Below, one piece after another: positions 17,305 through 26,550 of a DNA stretch of 64,000 bases; positions within the stretch are counted from its first letter, which is position 1, and every line of letters starts with the position of its first letter. Source of the stretch: Ornithinimicrobium cryptoxanthini (GTDB lineage: Bacteria > Actinomycetota > Actinomycetes > Actinomycetales > Dermatophilaceae); the NCBI RefSeq assembly GCF_023923205.1, contig NZ_CP099490.1:1054001-1118000 (forward strand), in the 5' to 3' direction. The notes beneath the pieces are model-generated. The model worked only from the letters and a program-made list of their open reading frames with translations, did not search any database and was not told where the DNA came from. A program made the position numbers and the translations under genes.

Positions 17305-19410
17305 ATGAGCGAGCAGGCACACGAGGCACTCCGGCGACTGGTCGGCCGGGACGACGCGGAGTTCCGGGAGGGACAGCTCGACGCGATCCAGGCGCTGGTG
17401 GACCGGCGCGAGCGGGTCCTCGTCGTGCAGCGCACCGGCTGGGGCAAGTCGGCCGTCTATTTCGTGGCCACCGCACTGCGCCGGGCCGCGGGCGCGGGAC
17501 CGACCGTGATCGTCTCGCCGCTGCTGGCGCTGATGCGCGACCAGATCGAGGCGGCCCGGCGGGCGGGGATCACTGCCGTGTCGATGAACTCCGCCAACGC
17601 CGAGGAGTGGGGCTCGGTGCGCCAGCAGCTGACCGACGACAGCGTCGACGTCCTGCTGGTGAGCCCCGAACGCCTCAACAACCCGCGCTTCCGAGAGGAG
17701 CAGCTGCCCGACCTCGCGGCCCGTTGCGGGCTGCTCGTGGTCGACGAGGCGCACTGCATCAGCGACTGGGGACACGACTTCCGGCCGGACTACCGGCGGA
17801 TCCGCACCCTGTTGGCGGGGCTGCCGGCGGACACCCCGGTGCTGGCGACGACGGCCACCGCCAACGAGCGGGTGGTGCACGACGTCGTGGAGCAGCTCTC
17901 CGTCGGCGGCGACGGGAGCGTCCGTGCGGTCAGCACGATCCGCGGGCCGCTGGCCCGGGCCTCGCTGCGTCTCGGCGTCCTGGAGATGGAGACCCCGGAG
18001 CGTCGCATCGCCTGGCTGCTGGCCCACCTGGGTGACCTGCCCGGCAGCGGCATCGTCTATGCCCTGACCGTGTCCGCCGCCGAGGACCTGGCCGCGACCC
18101 TGAGCTCGGCGGGACACCAGGTCGCTGCCTACACCGGGCGCACCGACCCCGCAGACCGGTTGGAGCTCGAGCGACGACTGCGGGACAACGAGGTCAAGGC
18201 GCTGGTGGCCACCAGCGCCCTCGGCATGGGGTTCGACAAGCCCGACCTCGGCTTTGTCGTGCACCTGGGGGCGCCGAGCTCACCGGTGGCCTACTACCAG
18301 CAGGTCGGCCGGGCCGGTCGCGCCACGGACAACGCGGATGTGCTGCTGCTGCCGGGGGTCGAGGACCGCAACATCTGGGCCTACTTCGCCTCGGCAGCGA
18401 TGCCGCGCCAGGAGCAGGCCGACGCGGTGCTGACCGCGCTCGCGGGGTCGGGCAAGCCACTGTCGACCGCCGCGCTGGAGACTCTCGTCGACGTGCGTCG
18501 CACGAGGCTGGAGCTGCTGCTGAAGGTGCTCGATGTCGAGGGCGCGGTCGAGAAGGTCCAGGGCGGCTGGACCGGCACCGGGCAGCCGTGGACCTACGAC
18601 GCCGAGCGCTACACCCGAGTGGCGGAGGCACGCGAGCGGGAGCAGCAGCTGATGCTCGACTACCAGCGGACCGACGGGTGCCGCATGGCCTTCCTGCAGC
18701 GGTGCCTGGACGACCCGACCGCTGCGGACTGCGGCCGCTGCGACCGGTGTGCGGAAGCGTGGTACCCCACCGATATCCCGGCCGAGGCCGTCGACCGGGC
18801 CATGGGCCAGCTGTCCCGGGTGGGCGTGCCGGTCGAGCCACGGGCCCAGTGGCCCACCGGCATGGACCGGCTCGGGGTGCCGGTGCGTGGCAAGATCCCG
18901 TCGGGCGAGGCGATGGAGCGGGGCCGGGTCCTGGCGCGGGTCTCCGACCTCGGCTGGGGTCAGCGGGTCCGCGAGCTCGTGCAGGGACCGGACGCGCCGG
19001 TGCCCGACCAGATCGTCAACGCGGTGACCAAGGCGCTGGCCGACTGGGACTGGGCCCAGCGACCGGTGGCGATCGTCTCGGTGCCCTCGCGCAGCCACCC
19101 CGAGCTGGTGGGCTCCCTGGTGCGGCGCATCAGCGAGCTGGGGCGACTGCCCTATCTGGGGGAGCTGAGCGCCCCCAACGGCGGGCCGACTGGGGAGTCC
19201 GGGGGCAACAGCGCCTTCCGGCTGGCCGCGGTCTGGGAGCAGCTCACTGTGGGACCCGAGCTGGCCCAGCAGCTCGCCCGTCTGCAGGGACCGGTGCTGC
19301 TGGTCGATGACCTGATCGACTCGCGGTGGACGATGACGGTCGCCGCGCGGGCGCTCCGGCTCGCGGGTGCCGAGGCGGTCCTCCCGCTGGCCCTGGCCCA
19401 GGCCGGCTGA
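17305..19410 (+). CDS. recQ: RecQ-family DNA helicase with C-terminal phosphoribosyltransferase-like domain
   Basis: ATP-dependent 3'-5' DNA helicase, by family. Walker A is RTGWGKS (about 43-49), the DEAH box is VVDEAHCISDWGHDFRPDY (near 145-160), and motif VI is QQVGRAGRA. A four-Cys zinc site follows (CRMAFLQRC...CGRCDRC). The last 110 residues contain VLLVDDLIDSRWTMTVAARAL, which matches the PRPP-loop region of phosphoribosyltransferases. The 701-residue start at 17305 begins with MSEQAHEALRRL; upstream in-frame sequence runs antisense to the protease gene and is not coding-like. No HRDC domain is seen. Confidence 0.9.
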   Translation: MSEQAHEALRRLVGRDDAEFREGQLDAIQALVDRRERVLVVQRTGWGKSAVYFVATALRRAAGAGPTVIVSPLLALMRDQIEAARRAGITAVSMNSANAEEWGSVRQQLTDDSVDVLLVSPERLNNPRFREEQLPDLAARCGLLVVDEAHCISDWGHDFRPDYRRIRTLLAGLPADTPVLATTATANERVVHDVVEQLSVGGDGSVRAVSTIRGPLARASLRLGVLEMETPERRIAWLLAHLGDLPGSGIVYALTVSAAEDLAATLSSAGHQVAAYTGRTDPADRLELERRLRDNEVKALVATSALGMGFDKPDLGFVVHLGAPSSPVAYYQQVGRAGRATDNADVLLLPGVEDRNIWAYFASAAMPRQEQADAVLTALAGSGKPLSTAALETLVDVRRTRLELLLKVLDVEGAVEKVQGGWTGTGQPWTYDAERYTRVAEAREREQQLMLDYQRTDGCRMAFLQRCLDDPTAADCGRCDRCAEAWYPTDIPAEAVDRAMGQLSRVGVPVEPRAQWPTGMDRLGVPVRGKIPSGEAMERGRVLARVSDLGWGQRVRELVQGPDAPVPDQIVNAVTKALADWDWAQRPVAIVSVPSRSHPELVGSLVRRISELGRLPYLGELSAPNGGPTGESGGNSAFRLAAVWEQLTVGPELAQQLARLQGPVLLVDDLIDSRWTMTVAARALRLAGAEAVLPLALAQAG

Positions 19411-19430
19411 GTCTGACTCGCCCTGGCCGG

Positions 19431-20663
19431 TCAGACCAGCTGCAGGCGGTCGGCCACGACGCGCCCGGCGCGCAGCACCGTGCGGTCGTCCGGGCGGTCC
19501 ATCACCGCCGAGGTCACGGTCTCACCCGGGAGCAGGAGCAGATCCGCAGCGTCGCCGACCGCCAGACCAGGACGATCGTCGACGGCGCGCAGCCGGGTGA
19601 CCTGGGGGTCGACGATGGACCGGCCGCCGCGGGTCGCCACGGCCACGGCGTGCTCGATCAGGGCGTCGGCCCGATAGCCGAGGGTGAAGGCGAGCTGCCA
19701 GGTGCGGTCGAGCATGTCGCCGTTGCCGTAGGGCGACCAGTAGTCGCGCTGGCCGTCCTGTCCGAGCCCGACGCGCACGCCGGCAGCGGTCAGCTGGTCG
19801 ACCGGCAGCCGGGACCGGCCACCGGGAGCGACCGAGGCCAACGCGATGTCCGCTTCCGCCAGCCGCTCGAGCAGACCGTCGACCCTGGTGGGGTCGTCGA
19901 ACAGGGCGTAGCCGTGCGAGATCAGCACCTGCCCCTGCAGGCCCAGCGCCAGGGTGCGCTCGATGATCAGGTCGGCGCTGAACAGGCCCAGGTCGCCCGG
20001 CTCGTGCAGGTGTATGTCGACCGGTCGGCCGAACTTCTCGGCCAGCCCGAAGACGATGTCGAGGTGGCGCACCGGGTCGCGGTCCAGCGTGCACGGGTCG
20101 ATGCCGCCGACCACGTCGGCCCCCGCGCGCAGGGCGTCCTCGAGCACCTGAGCGGACCCCTCCTCACGCAGCAGCCCGGCCTGGGGGAACGCCACGACCT
20201 GCACCTCGGCCCGGTCCCGGTGCGTCTCGCGCGCGGCGAGCACAGCCTCGAGCCGCTCGAGGCCGGCATCAGTGTCGACCTGTGCGAACGAGCGTACGGT
20301 CGTGGTGCCGTGCGCGATCTGCCGCCCGAGCAGGTTGGTCACGCGCTCGGTGATGCCCACCTCCGCCTCGCGCCAGTGGGCCCGGTCGTTGAGCATCATC
20401 GTCCAGACTCCGGGACCGCCGGTGTGCGGACGGAGGGGCAGACCGACCCGGTTGGAGTCCAGGTGGCAGTGGGCGTCGGTGAACGTCGGCAGGGCCAGCC
20501 GTCCGCGGCCCTCGAGGACGTCGTCGCGGCCAGCCGCGTCGCCGGCATCAACGGCAGTGATCGCGCTGATCACGCCATCAGCCACGGCGAGGTCGACCGC
20601 AGGGCCACCCCACGGGCGGACGTTGCGGATGGTCAGCGGGCGGGACGGGCTCGCGGAGGTCAT
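19431..20663 (-). CDS. Amidohydrolase, cytosine-deaminase-like
   Basis: Metal-dependent hydrolase of the amidohydrolase superfamily, 410 residues from the ATG at 20663. It shows the first metal pair in DAHCHLDSNR, a further His in DIHLHEPGDLG, SHGYALF and a late Asp in GLGQDGQRDYW, the pattern seen in CodA and N-isopropylammelide-type deaminases. The substrate is unknown. It converges on recQ with a 20-base gap and lies downstream of the acetyl-CoA-synthetase-like gene on the same strand. Confidence 0.85.
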   Translation of the reverse strand: MTSASPSRPLTIRNVRPWGGPAVDLAVADGVISAITAVDAGDAAGRDDVLEGRGRLALPTFTDAHCHLDSNRVGLPLRPHTGGPGVWTMMLNDRAHWREAEVGITERVTNLLGRQIAHGTTTVRSFAQVDTDAGLERLEAVLAARETHRDRAEVQVVAFPQAGLLREEGSAQVLEDALRAGADVVGGIDPCTLDRDPVRHLDIVFGLAEKFGRPVDIHLHEPGDLGLFSADLIIERTLALGLQGQVLISHGYALFDDPTRVDGLLERLAEADIALASVAPGGRSRLPVDQLTAAGVRVGLGQDGQRDYWSPYGNGDMLDRTWQLAFTLGYRADALIEHAVAVATRGGRSIVDPQVTRLRAVDDRPGLAVGDAADLLLLPGETVTSAVMDRPDDRTVLRAGRVVADRLQLV

Positions 20664-20715
20664 GACGCCGACGCTACTCGGCTCACCGGGGCGGTCTGCC
20701 CAAGCCAGTGCGGGG

Positions 20716-22632
20716 CTACTGCCCGGCGGCGGCGAGGATCTGGGCCCAGGTGACCTGCCGCGGCGAGCCCGCACGGTCGGCGGTGGCCAGCGTGGCGATC
20801 GCGCGGGCCCGCTCGGTGCGGCCGAGCTCGTCGCCGAAGCGGTCGACGACCAGCAGCGCGCGCGGCCTCGCCAGCCCGCCCATCACCTCGCGGACCGCGT
20901 CCATCAGCTCAACCGCGACGGCGTCGAGGTCCGGCTCCGCCCCCACCTGGGTGGAGAGCGACACGGCAGCGATCAGCGCACGCCCGAGCTCGGGGTCCTT
21001 GCGCCACGTCACCTCGGCACCGGACACGTAGGGGTGCTCGACCAGCACCTCCCGGACCTCGCGCAGCGAGACCAGCTGGCCAGAGATCGACACGACGTCG
21101 TCGGTGCGGCCCAGGAACGCCACATGTCCGGACGGCTCGCGCAGCGCCAGGTCCCCGGTGGCGTAGGTGCCGGGGTGACGGGTCCAGTGGGCCTCGGCGA
21201 CAGCAGCCTGCGAGCCGCCGACACCGACCATCGTGCCCGCCCAGGGCAGGTGGAGGACGGCCTCACCGACCTCACCGTCGGGCACCGAGCGTCCGTCGTG
21301 GTCCACGATGTCGAGGCCGCAGTCGGGCAGCTCCTGGTCCTCTGGGACGGTGCCCGATGAGTGGGCCGTGGTGCTGGTGACCCGCACGATGCCGCCCAGC
21401 TCCAGCTGGCCCCAGGCGTCGGCCACCTCAAGGTCGCCGGAGCCGAACGCCTCGGCGAGCCACCGTGCGAGCTCCTCCTCGACCGGCTCGCCGGCCGTGG
21501 CCACCCGCCGGAGCGAGGGGATCGCCGAGACCTCGGGCAGCTCGCGCGCCCAGCCGCGCACGGTGCGGGCCACCGACGGGCTGGTGACCATCGTCTCGAC
21601 GCCATAGCGGGCGATGATGTCCCACGCCCGGGTGCGGTTCGGGACGTCGAGCGTCCCCTCATACATCACCGTCGTGTCCCCGAACGCCAGCGGGCCATAG
21701 ATCCCGTGGAACTGGGTGACGGCCCAGGAGATGTCGCCGGCGCACCAGAAGACGCCACCGGTGCGCAGCCGCCGGTGCACCGCGAGCGCGCCGGCGAGCA
21801 TGGTGGCCGTGCCGTGCACGACCGAGACCGGTTGACCGCCCCTGTTGGCGAGCGGCACGGTGGCGATCGGGTGGTCCGGGTCGAGCGGCACCGCGGCGGT
21901 GGCGTCACCGGAGTCGGGGGCGGACTGGCCGGGGCGGGTGGTGGCGACCAGGTCGTGATACCACCGGTCGCCCTCGAACCAGGCGACGTCCATGCCGGTC
22001 CGGCGCACCACGATGGTGTGCTCGACGGAGCCGCCCGCCAGCAGCGCCTCGTCGGCGCGGGCCTTCAGTGGCAGCACCGTCCCGTGCCGCCACGCACCGT
22101 CCTGGGTGAAGAGCACCTTCAGGTCCAGCAGGTCGAGCCGGTCGGCGAGGGGCTCGACCGGCAGCGGTGCGGGCACGATGGTGTGGACCGCCCCGATCCG
22201 GGCGCAGGCCAGCATCGCCACGACGGTCTCGGGCAGCCACCCCAGGTGCAGGCCCACGCGGTCCCCGATGCCGACGCCCATCCCACGCAGCGCGCGCGAG
22301 AGGGCGCAGACCTGCTCGTGCAGCTCGGCATACGTCATGGATCGTTGGTCGCCCGGCTCGCCCTCCCAGTGCAGGGCGACCTGGGTGGCCCGCTCTGCCA
22401 GGTGCCGGTCGAGGCAGTTGACGGACAGGTTGAGGCTGGCGCCGGCAAACCACCGGCCGGAGCGCTCGCCGGGTTGCCAGAGGTCGGAGTATGGCGTGTC
22501 GAACGTGATCAGGTCGGCGACGGCGACCCAGCTCTGGGGTGGGGGAGTGCGCAGCGCGCCGTGCGTGGTGGCCGGGACGCGCTGGGAACGGGTGGTCTCG
22601 GTGGAGGCGGTGGGGAGCGGCTGCTCAGGCAT
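20716..22632 (-). CDS. Acetyl-CoA-synthetase-like protein with degenerate adenylation motifs
   Basis: A 638-residue ANL-superfamily protein whose backbone follows acetyl-CoA synthetase: an ACAS_N-like start (FDTPYSDLWQPGERSGRWFAG), VFWCAGDISWAVTQFHGIYGPL, and GTYATGDLALREPSGHVAFLGRTDD split around residues 480-510. Key sites are altered. The phosphate-binding loop expected as YTSGSTGKPKG reads VPLANRGGQPVSVVHG (about 257-272), the WWQTE motif reads AWGQLEL (about 406), and the C-terminal catalytic Lys of the SGKIMRR motif is absent (GRTERARAIATLA). Adenylation is therefore doubtful. The start overlaps the IclR stop by eight bases, so the two are co-expressed. Confidence 0.85.
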   Translation of the reverse strand: MPEQPLPTASTETTRSQRVPATTHGALRTPPPQSWVAVADLITFDTPYSDLWQPGERSGRWFAGASLNLSVNCLDRHLAERATQVALHWEGEPGDQRSMTYAELHEQVCALSRALRGMGVGIGDRVGLHLGWLPETVVAMLACARIGAVHTIVPAPLPVEPLADRLDLLDLKVLFTQDGAWRHGTVLPLKARADEALLAGGSVEHTIVVRRTGMDVAWFEGDRWYHDLVATTRPGQSAPDSGDATAAVPLDPDHPIATVPLANRGGQPVSVVHGTATMLAGALAVHRRLRTGGVFWCAGDISWAVTQFHGIYGPLAFGDTTVMYEGTLDVPNRTRAWDIIARYGVETMVTSPSVARTVRGWARELPEVSAIPSLRRVATAGEPVEEELARWLAEAFGSGDLEVADAWGQLELGGIVRVTSTTAHSSGTVPEDQELPDCGLDIVDHDGRSVPDGEVGEAVLHLPWAGTMVGVGGSQAAVAEAHWTRHPGTYATGDLALREPSGHVAFLGRTDDVVSISGQLVSLREVREVLVEHPYVSGAEVTWRKDPELGRALIAAVSLSTQVGAEPDLDAVAVELMDAVREVMGGLARPRALLVVDRFGDELGRTERARAIATLATADRAGSPRQVTWAQILAAAGQ

Positions 22633-23392
22633 GACCCAGTGTCCTCCCTGCGGCCCGGGACGCGCGGGCCAGATGGCTGGCGATCTTGGCGACCCGCTCC
22701 GTGTCCGAGGTGTTGTCGACATTGGCGGCCAGGGCGGCGACGGTCGTGCCCTGTCCGTCGACCAGGGGCACGGCGACCTCCGCCGAGACCGTCGGGTCGT
22801 CAGGCTCCAGCGCCAGGAAGTCTGCTCCCGCCCACTGCCCGCGGGCCTTCGTCGCCTCCGCAGCGACCAGGTCCAGGGCGCTGGCCCGGTCCAGCGCCCG
22901 TTGCCAGGACTCATCGCTCCCGCGCGCGGCGAGCAGACGGCCACCCGCCGTGGACAGGGCGGGTGCGACCCGGTGGGTGTCGCGGTAGGGCCCGCGGTCC
23001 GCGCCGTCGACGCGGTCGATGTAGACCACCTCGCCGTGCACCAGCGTCGCGACGTGGACTGTGCTGTCGAGCTGGTCGCGCAGCTGGGAGAGATAGGGCC
23101 CGAGCGCGCCGAGCAGCGGCAGTCGGGACAGGTAGTGGTTGGACAGCCGGGTCAGCTCCGGCCCCAGGCCGTAGCGGGAGGTCTGCGAGTCCTGAACCGC
23201 CAGGTCGGCGAGCACGAGCGAGCGCAGCAGGCGGTGGACCGTCGGGATCGACATCTGGGAGCGCTCGGCCAGATCTGTGAGCTGCTGGTAGGCCGGGCCC
23301 TCGCCCAGCAGCTCGAGGAGACGCACCGCGTTGCGGACCGTCCCCAGCCCCCCGCGCCCGTTCGTCGACTCGACCGCCCCTCCGGTGCCCAT
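22625..23392 (-). CDS. IclR-family transcriptional regulator
   Basis: The 255-residue protein has an N-terminal winged helix (about 17-80, YQQLTDLAERSQMSIPTVHR) and a C-terminal IclR effector domain (about 90-250) of normal length. It is divergent from the ABC-transporter/acyl-CoA-ligase operon and overlaps the downstream acetyl-CoA-synthetase-like gene. Position suggests control of both directions in response to a carboxylic acid or its CoA ester; this is inference. A TTTCA-N5-TGAAA palindrome in the shared promoter is a candidate operator. Confidence 0.9.
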   Translation of the reverse strand: MGTGGAVESTNGRGGLGTVRNAVRLLELLGEGPAYQQLTDLAERSQMSIPTVHRLLRSLVLADLAVQDSQTSRYGLGPELTRLSNHYLSRLPLLGALGPYLSQLRDQLDSTVHVATLVHGEVVYIDRVDGADRGPYRDTHRVAPALSTAGGRLLAARGSDESWQRALDRASALDLVAAEATKARGQWAGADFLALEPDDPTVSAEVAVPLVDGQGTTVAALAANVDNTSDTERVAKIASHLARASRAAGRTLGHA

Positions 23393-23529
23393 CGGTGCCT
23401 CACATCGTCTCGGGGACTGGCGCGGCGGCCGGTCCGTCTGCCGGGTATGTCGCCATGGCGGACCCCGATTTCAACTGTCGCACCCAGTGAACCATACTCC
23501 GTTGCGACTTTCCGGTGAAGGTACTTGTC

Positions 23530-23544
23530 TTTCAGATAGTGAAA
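23530..23544. promoter_or_regulatory. Candidate IclR operator (TTTCA-N5-TGAAA)
   Basis: Perfect 5-bp inverted repeat with a 5-base spacer, 53 bases before livG in the IclR-livG divergent region. A weaker relative (CTTTC-CGGT-GAAGG) lies about 20 bases upstream. IclR sites often have this pseudo-palindromic form. Confidence 0.4.
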
Positions 23545-23596
23545 ACGTAGAGTCACTTCCCGTCAGGGTTCCATCGTTGAAACCAAGGAGTGGCCA

Positions 23597-24475
23597 GTGC
23601 TCACCAGGGCCTACCAGCACTCACTGCGCGGCAGTCATCTGCCGGCCGGCCAGCCAGTGCTCGAGGTGGACAACATCTCCCTGCGCTTCGGCGGTGTGAA
23701 GGCACTTCGCGACATCTCGCTCACCGTCACCGAGGGCAGCGTTCACGCCATCATCGGTCCGAACGGCGCCGGCAAGTCCTCACTGCTCAACTGCATCAGC
23801 GGGCTCTATCACCCCCAGGAGGGGCAGATCCGGCTGCACTCGGCCCCGCTGGCCGCCGACGGGACCACGGGAGAGGTGCGCACGCACCTGCTCACCAGCC
23901 TCCCGCCATACAAGATCGCGCGGTTGGGGGTGGCCCGGTCGTTCCAGAACATCGAGCTGTTCCACGGCCTGACCGTCCTTGAGAACCTGATGCTCGGCCG
24001 GCACATCCACATGAAGAAGAGCGTGCTGGCCTCGATGCTCTGGCTCGGCCCCGCGCGCAAGCAGGAGATCGAGCACCGGCACCTGGTCGAGGAGGTCATC
24101 GACCTGCTGCAGCTGCAGGCCGTGCGCAACAAGCCGGTCGGCTCCCTGGCCTACGGCGTCCAGAAGCGGGTCGAGCTCGGGAGGGCCCTGTGCCTGCAGC
24201 CGGCGCTCCTGCTGCTCGACGAGCCGATGGCGGGCATGAACGCGGAGGAGAAGGAGGACATGGCCCGCTATGTCCTCGACGTGCACGAGCTGGCCAACGT
24301 CACGGTCGTCCTCATCGAGCACGACATGAACGTCGTGATGGACATCTCCGACCGGGTCACCGTCCTGGACTTCGGCGCGAAGATCGCCGACGGCACCCCC
24401 GACGAGGTCAAGGCCGACCCGGCCGTGGTCGAGGCCTATCTCGGCGCCGAGGACGAGGAGGAGGACCGTGGCTGA
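23597..24475 (+). CDS. livG: Branched-chain-type ABC transporter ATPase (LivG-like)
   Basis: Energises uptake with the two permeases encoded downstream. Walker A is GPNGAGKS (about 54-61), the Q-loop lies in RSFQNIELF, the signature is degenerate (LAYGVQKRVELGRAL), and Walker B is LLLLDEPMAGM, followed by an H-loop IEHDMNVV. The GTG start has AAGGAG six bases upstream. Its stop overlaps the start of the following acyl-CoA synthetase. The pairing with CoA ligases suggests a carboxylate substrate rather than leucine. The Asp/Glu-rich C-terminus is short. Confidence 0.92.
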   Translation: MLTRAYQHSLRGSHLPAGQPVLEVDNISLRFGGVKALRDISLTVTEGSVHAIIGPNGAGKSSLLNCISGLYHPQEGQIRLHSAPLAADGTTGEVRTHLLTSLPPYKIARLGVARSFQNIELFHGLTVLENLMLGRHIHMKKSVLASMLWLGPARKQEIEHRHLVEEVIDLLQLQAVRNKPVGSLAYGVQKRVELGRALCLQPALLLLDEPMAGMNAEEKEDMARYVLDVHELANVTVVLIEHDMNVVMDISDRVTVLDFGAKIADGTPDEVKADPAVVEAYLGAEDEEEDRG

Positions 24476-26519
24476 GCACCAGCAAAACCTCCCCAAAAAT
24501 GCGGGGGAGACCGACAAAACCTCCCCAAAAATTGGGGGCGACACGTTCCCGCGCCTGCTGCTCGGGCTGGCGGCGGCGCACCCGGACGATGTGGCGATGC
24601 AGGAGAAGCAGTACGGCATCTGGCAGCCGATCACCTGGGCCAACTATGCGCAGCGGGTCAAGGAGACCGCCCACGGGCTGGCCGCCCTGGGGATCGAGCG
24701 CGGCGAGATCGTCGCCGTGCTCGGCGACAACCGGCCGGAGTGGCTGATCGCCGAGCTCGCGGCCCAGAGCATGGGCTGCGCGGTCGTCGGCATCTATCCC
24801 ACCTCGATCGGCGAGGAGCTGCGCCACATCCTGACCACCTCGCGCGCCCGGGTCGTCATCGCCGAGGACCAGGAGCAGGTCGACAAGCTGCTCCGGCTGC
24901 TGGCGGAGGAGGCACCGGCCGGCGGAGAGCCCCTGCTCGTCGAGCGGATCGTCTACTACGACCCGCACGGACTGGAGGAGTATGACGACGCCGTCCTGCT
25001 CGAGTTCACCGACCTGGAGGCGAGGGGACGGGAGCGCGCAAGCACCGAGCCGACCTGGTTCGAGGACCAGGTCGAGGCCGGGTCGACCTAGGACATCGCG
25101 GTCATCTGCACCACGTCGGGCACCACGTCCAAGCCCAAGCTCGGTGAGCTGTCGCACCGCAACCTGCTCACGATGGGTCGTCACCTCACCGAGATCGACC
25201 CGATCGGCCCCAAGGACCGCTACGTCTCGTTCCTGCCGTTCGCCTGGATCGGGGAGCAGATGCTCGCCGTTGCCTGCGGGCTGTCCAACGGCGTGACCAT
25301 CTCCTTCCCCGAGGACAGCGCCACCCAGCGCAGCGACCTGCGTGAGATCGGGCCGGACGTGATGTTCTCGCCACCGCGGATCTGGGAGTCGATGCTCTCC
25401 GAGGTCCAGGTGCGCATCGACGAGGCCGGCTGGCTCAAGCGCAAGGTCTTCGGCTGGGGCTACGACACCGGTGACAAGGTCGCCGCCATGCGGGTCAGCG
25501 GCAAGAAGCCGGGCCCGGGCCTGGCGCTGACGCACAAGCTGGCTGACGCCGTCGCCACCCGCCCGGTGCGTGACCAGCTGGGGCTGGCCCGGATCAAGCG
25601 CGGCTACACCGGCGGTGCGCCGCTGGGGCCGGACGTGTTCCGCTTCTTCCACGCCATCGGCGTCAACCTCAAACAGCTCTACGGGCAGACCGAGATCTGC
25701 GGCATCGCCGTGGTGCACCGTGACGACGACATCGCCTTCAACACGGTCGGCTCGCCGATCCCGGGCACCGACATGCGGATCACCGACGACGGGGAGATCC
25801 TGCTGCGCTCGGCCTCGGTCTTCCGCGGCTACCACCGCAACCCCGAGGCTACGGCCGAGGCGGTCGACGCCGACGGCTGGCTGCACACCGGTGACGCCGG
25901 CTACATCGACGAGTCCACCGGACAGCTGGTCGTCATCGACCGGCAGAAGGACGTGCTCACCGCCGCCGACGGCACCCGCTACTCCAGCGCCTTCATCGAG
26001 AACAAACTGAAGTTCAGCCCGTATGTCGAGGAGGCCGTGGTCTTCGCCCCCAGCGACGAGCCCGGCGACGCCGGAGGTATGACGGCACTGATCACCCTCG
26101 ACCCCGGCACCGTGGGTTCGTGGGCCGAGCACGAGCGGCTCAGCTACACGACCTACACCGACCTCGCGGCCAAGGACGAGGTCTATGACCTCGTCGCCGA
26201 GGAGATCACCCGCGCGAACGAGGACCTGCCCGAGACGATCCGGGTCCAGCGGTTCGTCCTGCTGCACAAGCAGCTCGACCCCGACGACGACGAGATCACC
26301 CGCACCCGCAAGGTGCGGCGCAACGTCATCGCCGACCGCTACGGCGAGATCATCTCGGCGCTGCACCGCGGTGACGACAAGGTGCACATCCGCAGCCGGG
26401 TGACCTATCAGGACGGCTCCTCCGTGGAGCGCGACCTGGGCCTGGCGATCTTTGACCTGACCGCTTACACGATCCCGCAGGGCCGGGGCCGTCGACCCGT
26501 CTGGAGTGGGCGCCGATGA
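24468..26519 (+). pseudogene. Long-chain-type acyl-CoA synthetase interrupted by an in-frame amber codon
   Basis: One continuous frame of 683 codons from the GTG at 24468 encodes an AMP-forming acyl-CoA synthetase, but codon 208 is TAG (25089-25091). The stop falls just before the phosphate-loop motif (CTTSGTTSKPKL). All later motifs are intact: YGQTEICGIAV, GWLHTGDAGYID, DRQKDVLTAADG and a C-terminal TRTRKVRRNV. A single GAG-to-TAG change would explain it, since relatives have an acidic residue there. The upstream piece (207 aa) and a downstream piece from ATG 25173 (448 aa) would not form a normal enzyme. Alternatives are a sequencing error or readthrough. It sits inside an otherwise intact operon. 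Confidence 0.85.
24483..24532 (+). repeat. Two 18-bp direct repeats, 32 bp apart, in a coding N-terminus
   Basis: Identical copies at 24483-24500 and 24515-24532 (CAAAACCTCCCCAAAAAT), each followed by GGGG-rich sequence that can pair with its CCCC. The period is not a multiple of three, so the copies are read in different frames. They are A-rich, unlike their surroundings, and encode an extra leader before the conserved DTFPRLLLG. Confidence 0.75.
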
Positions 26520-26550
26520 GTGAGGACCTGAGCATGAGGGAGGAGGAGCG

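Noticed and set aside
21361..23280. 639-codon plus-strand frame across the acetyl-CoA-synthetase-like and IclR genes
   Set aside because: Low-complexity Arg/Gly/Pro translation; both minus-strand genes have recognisable domains.
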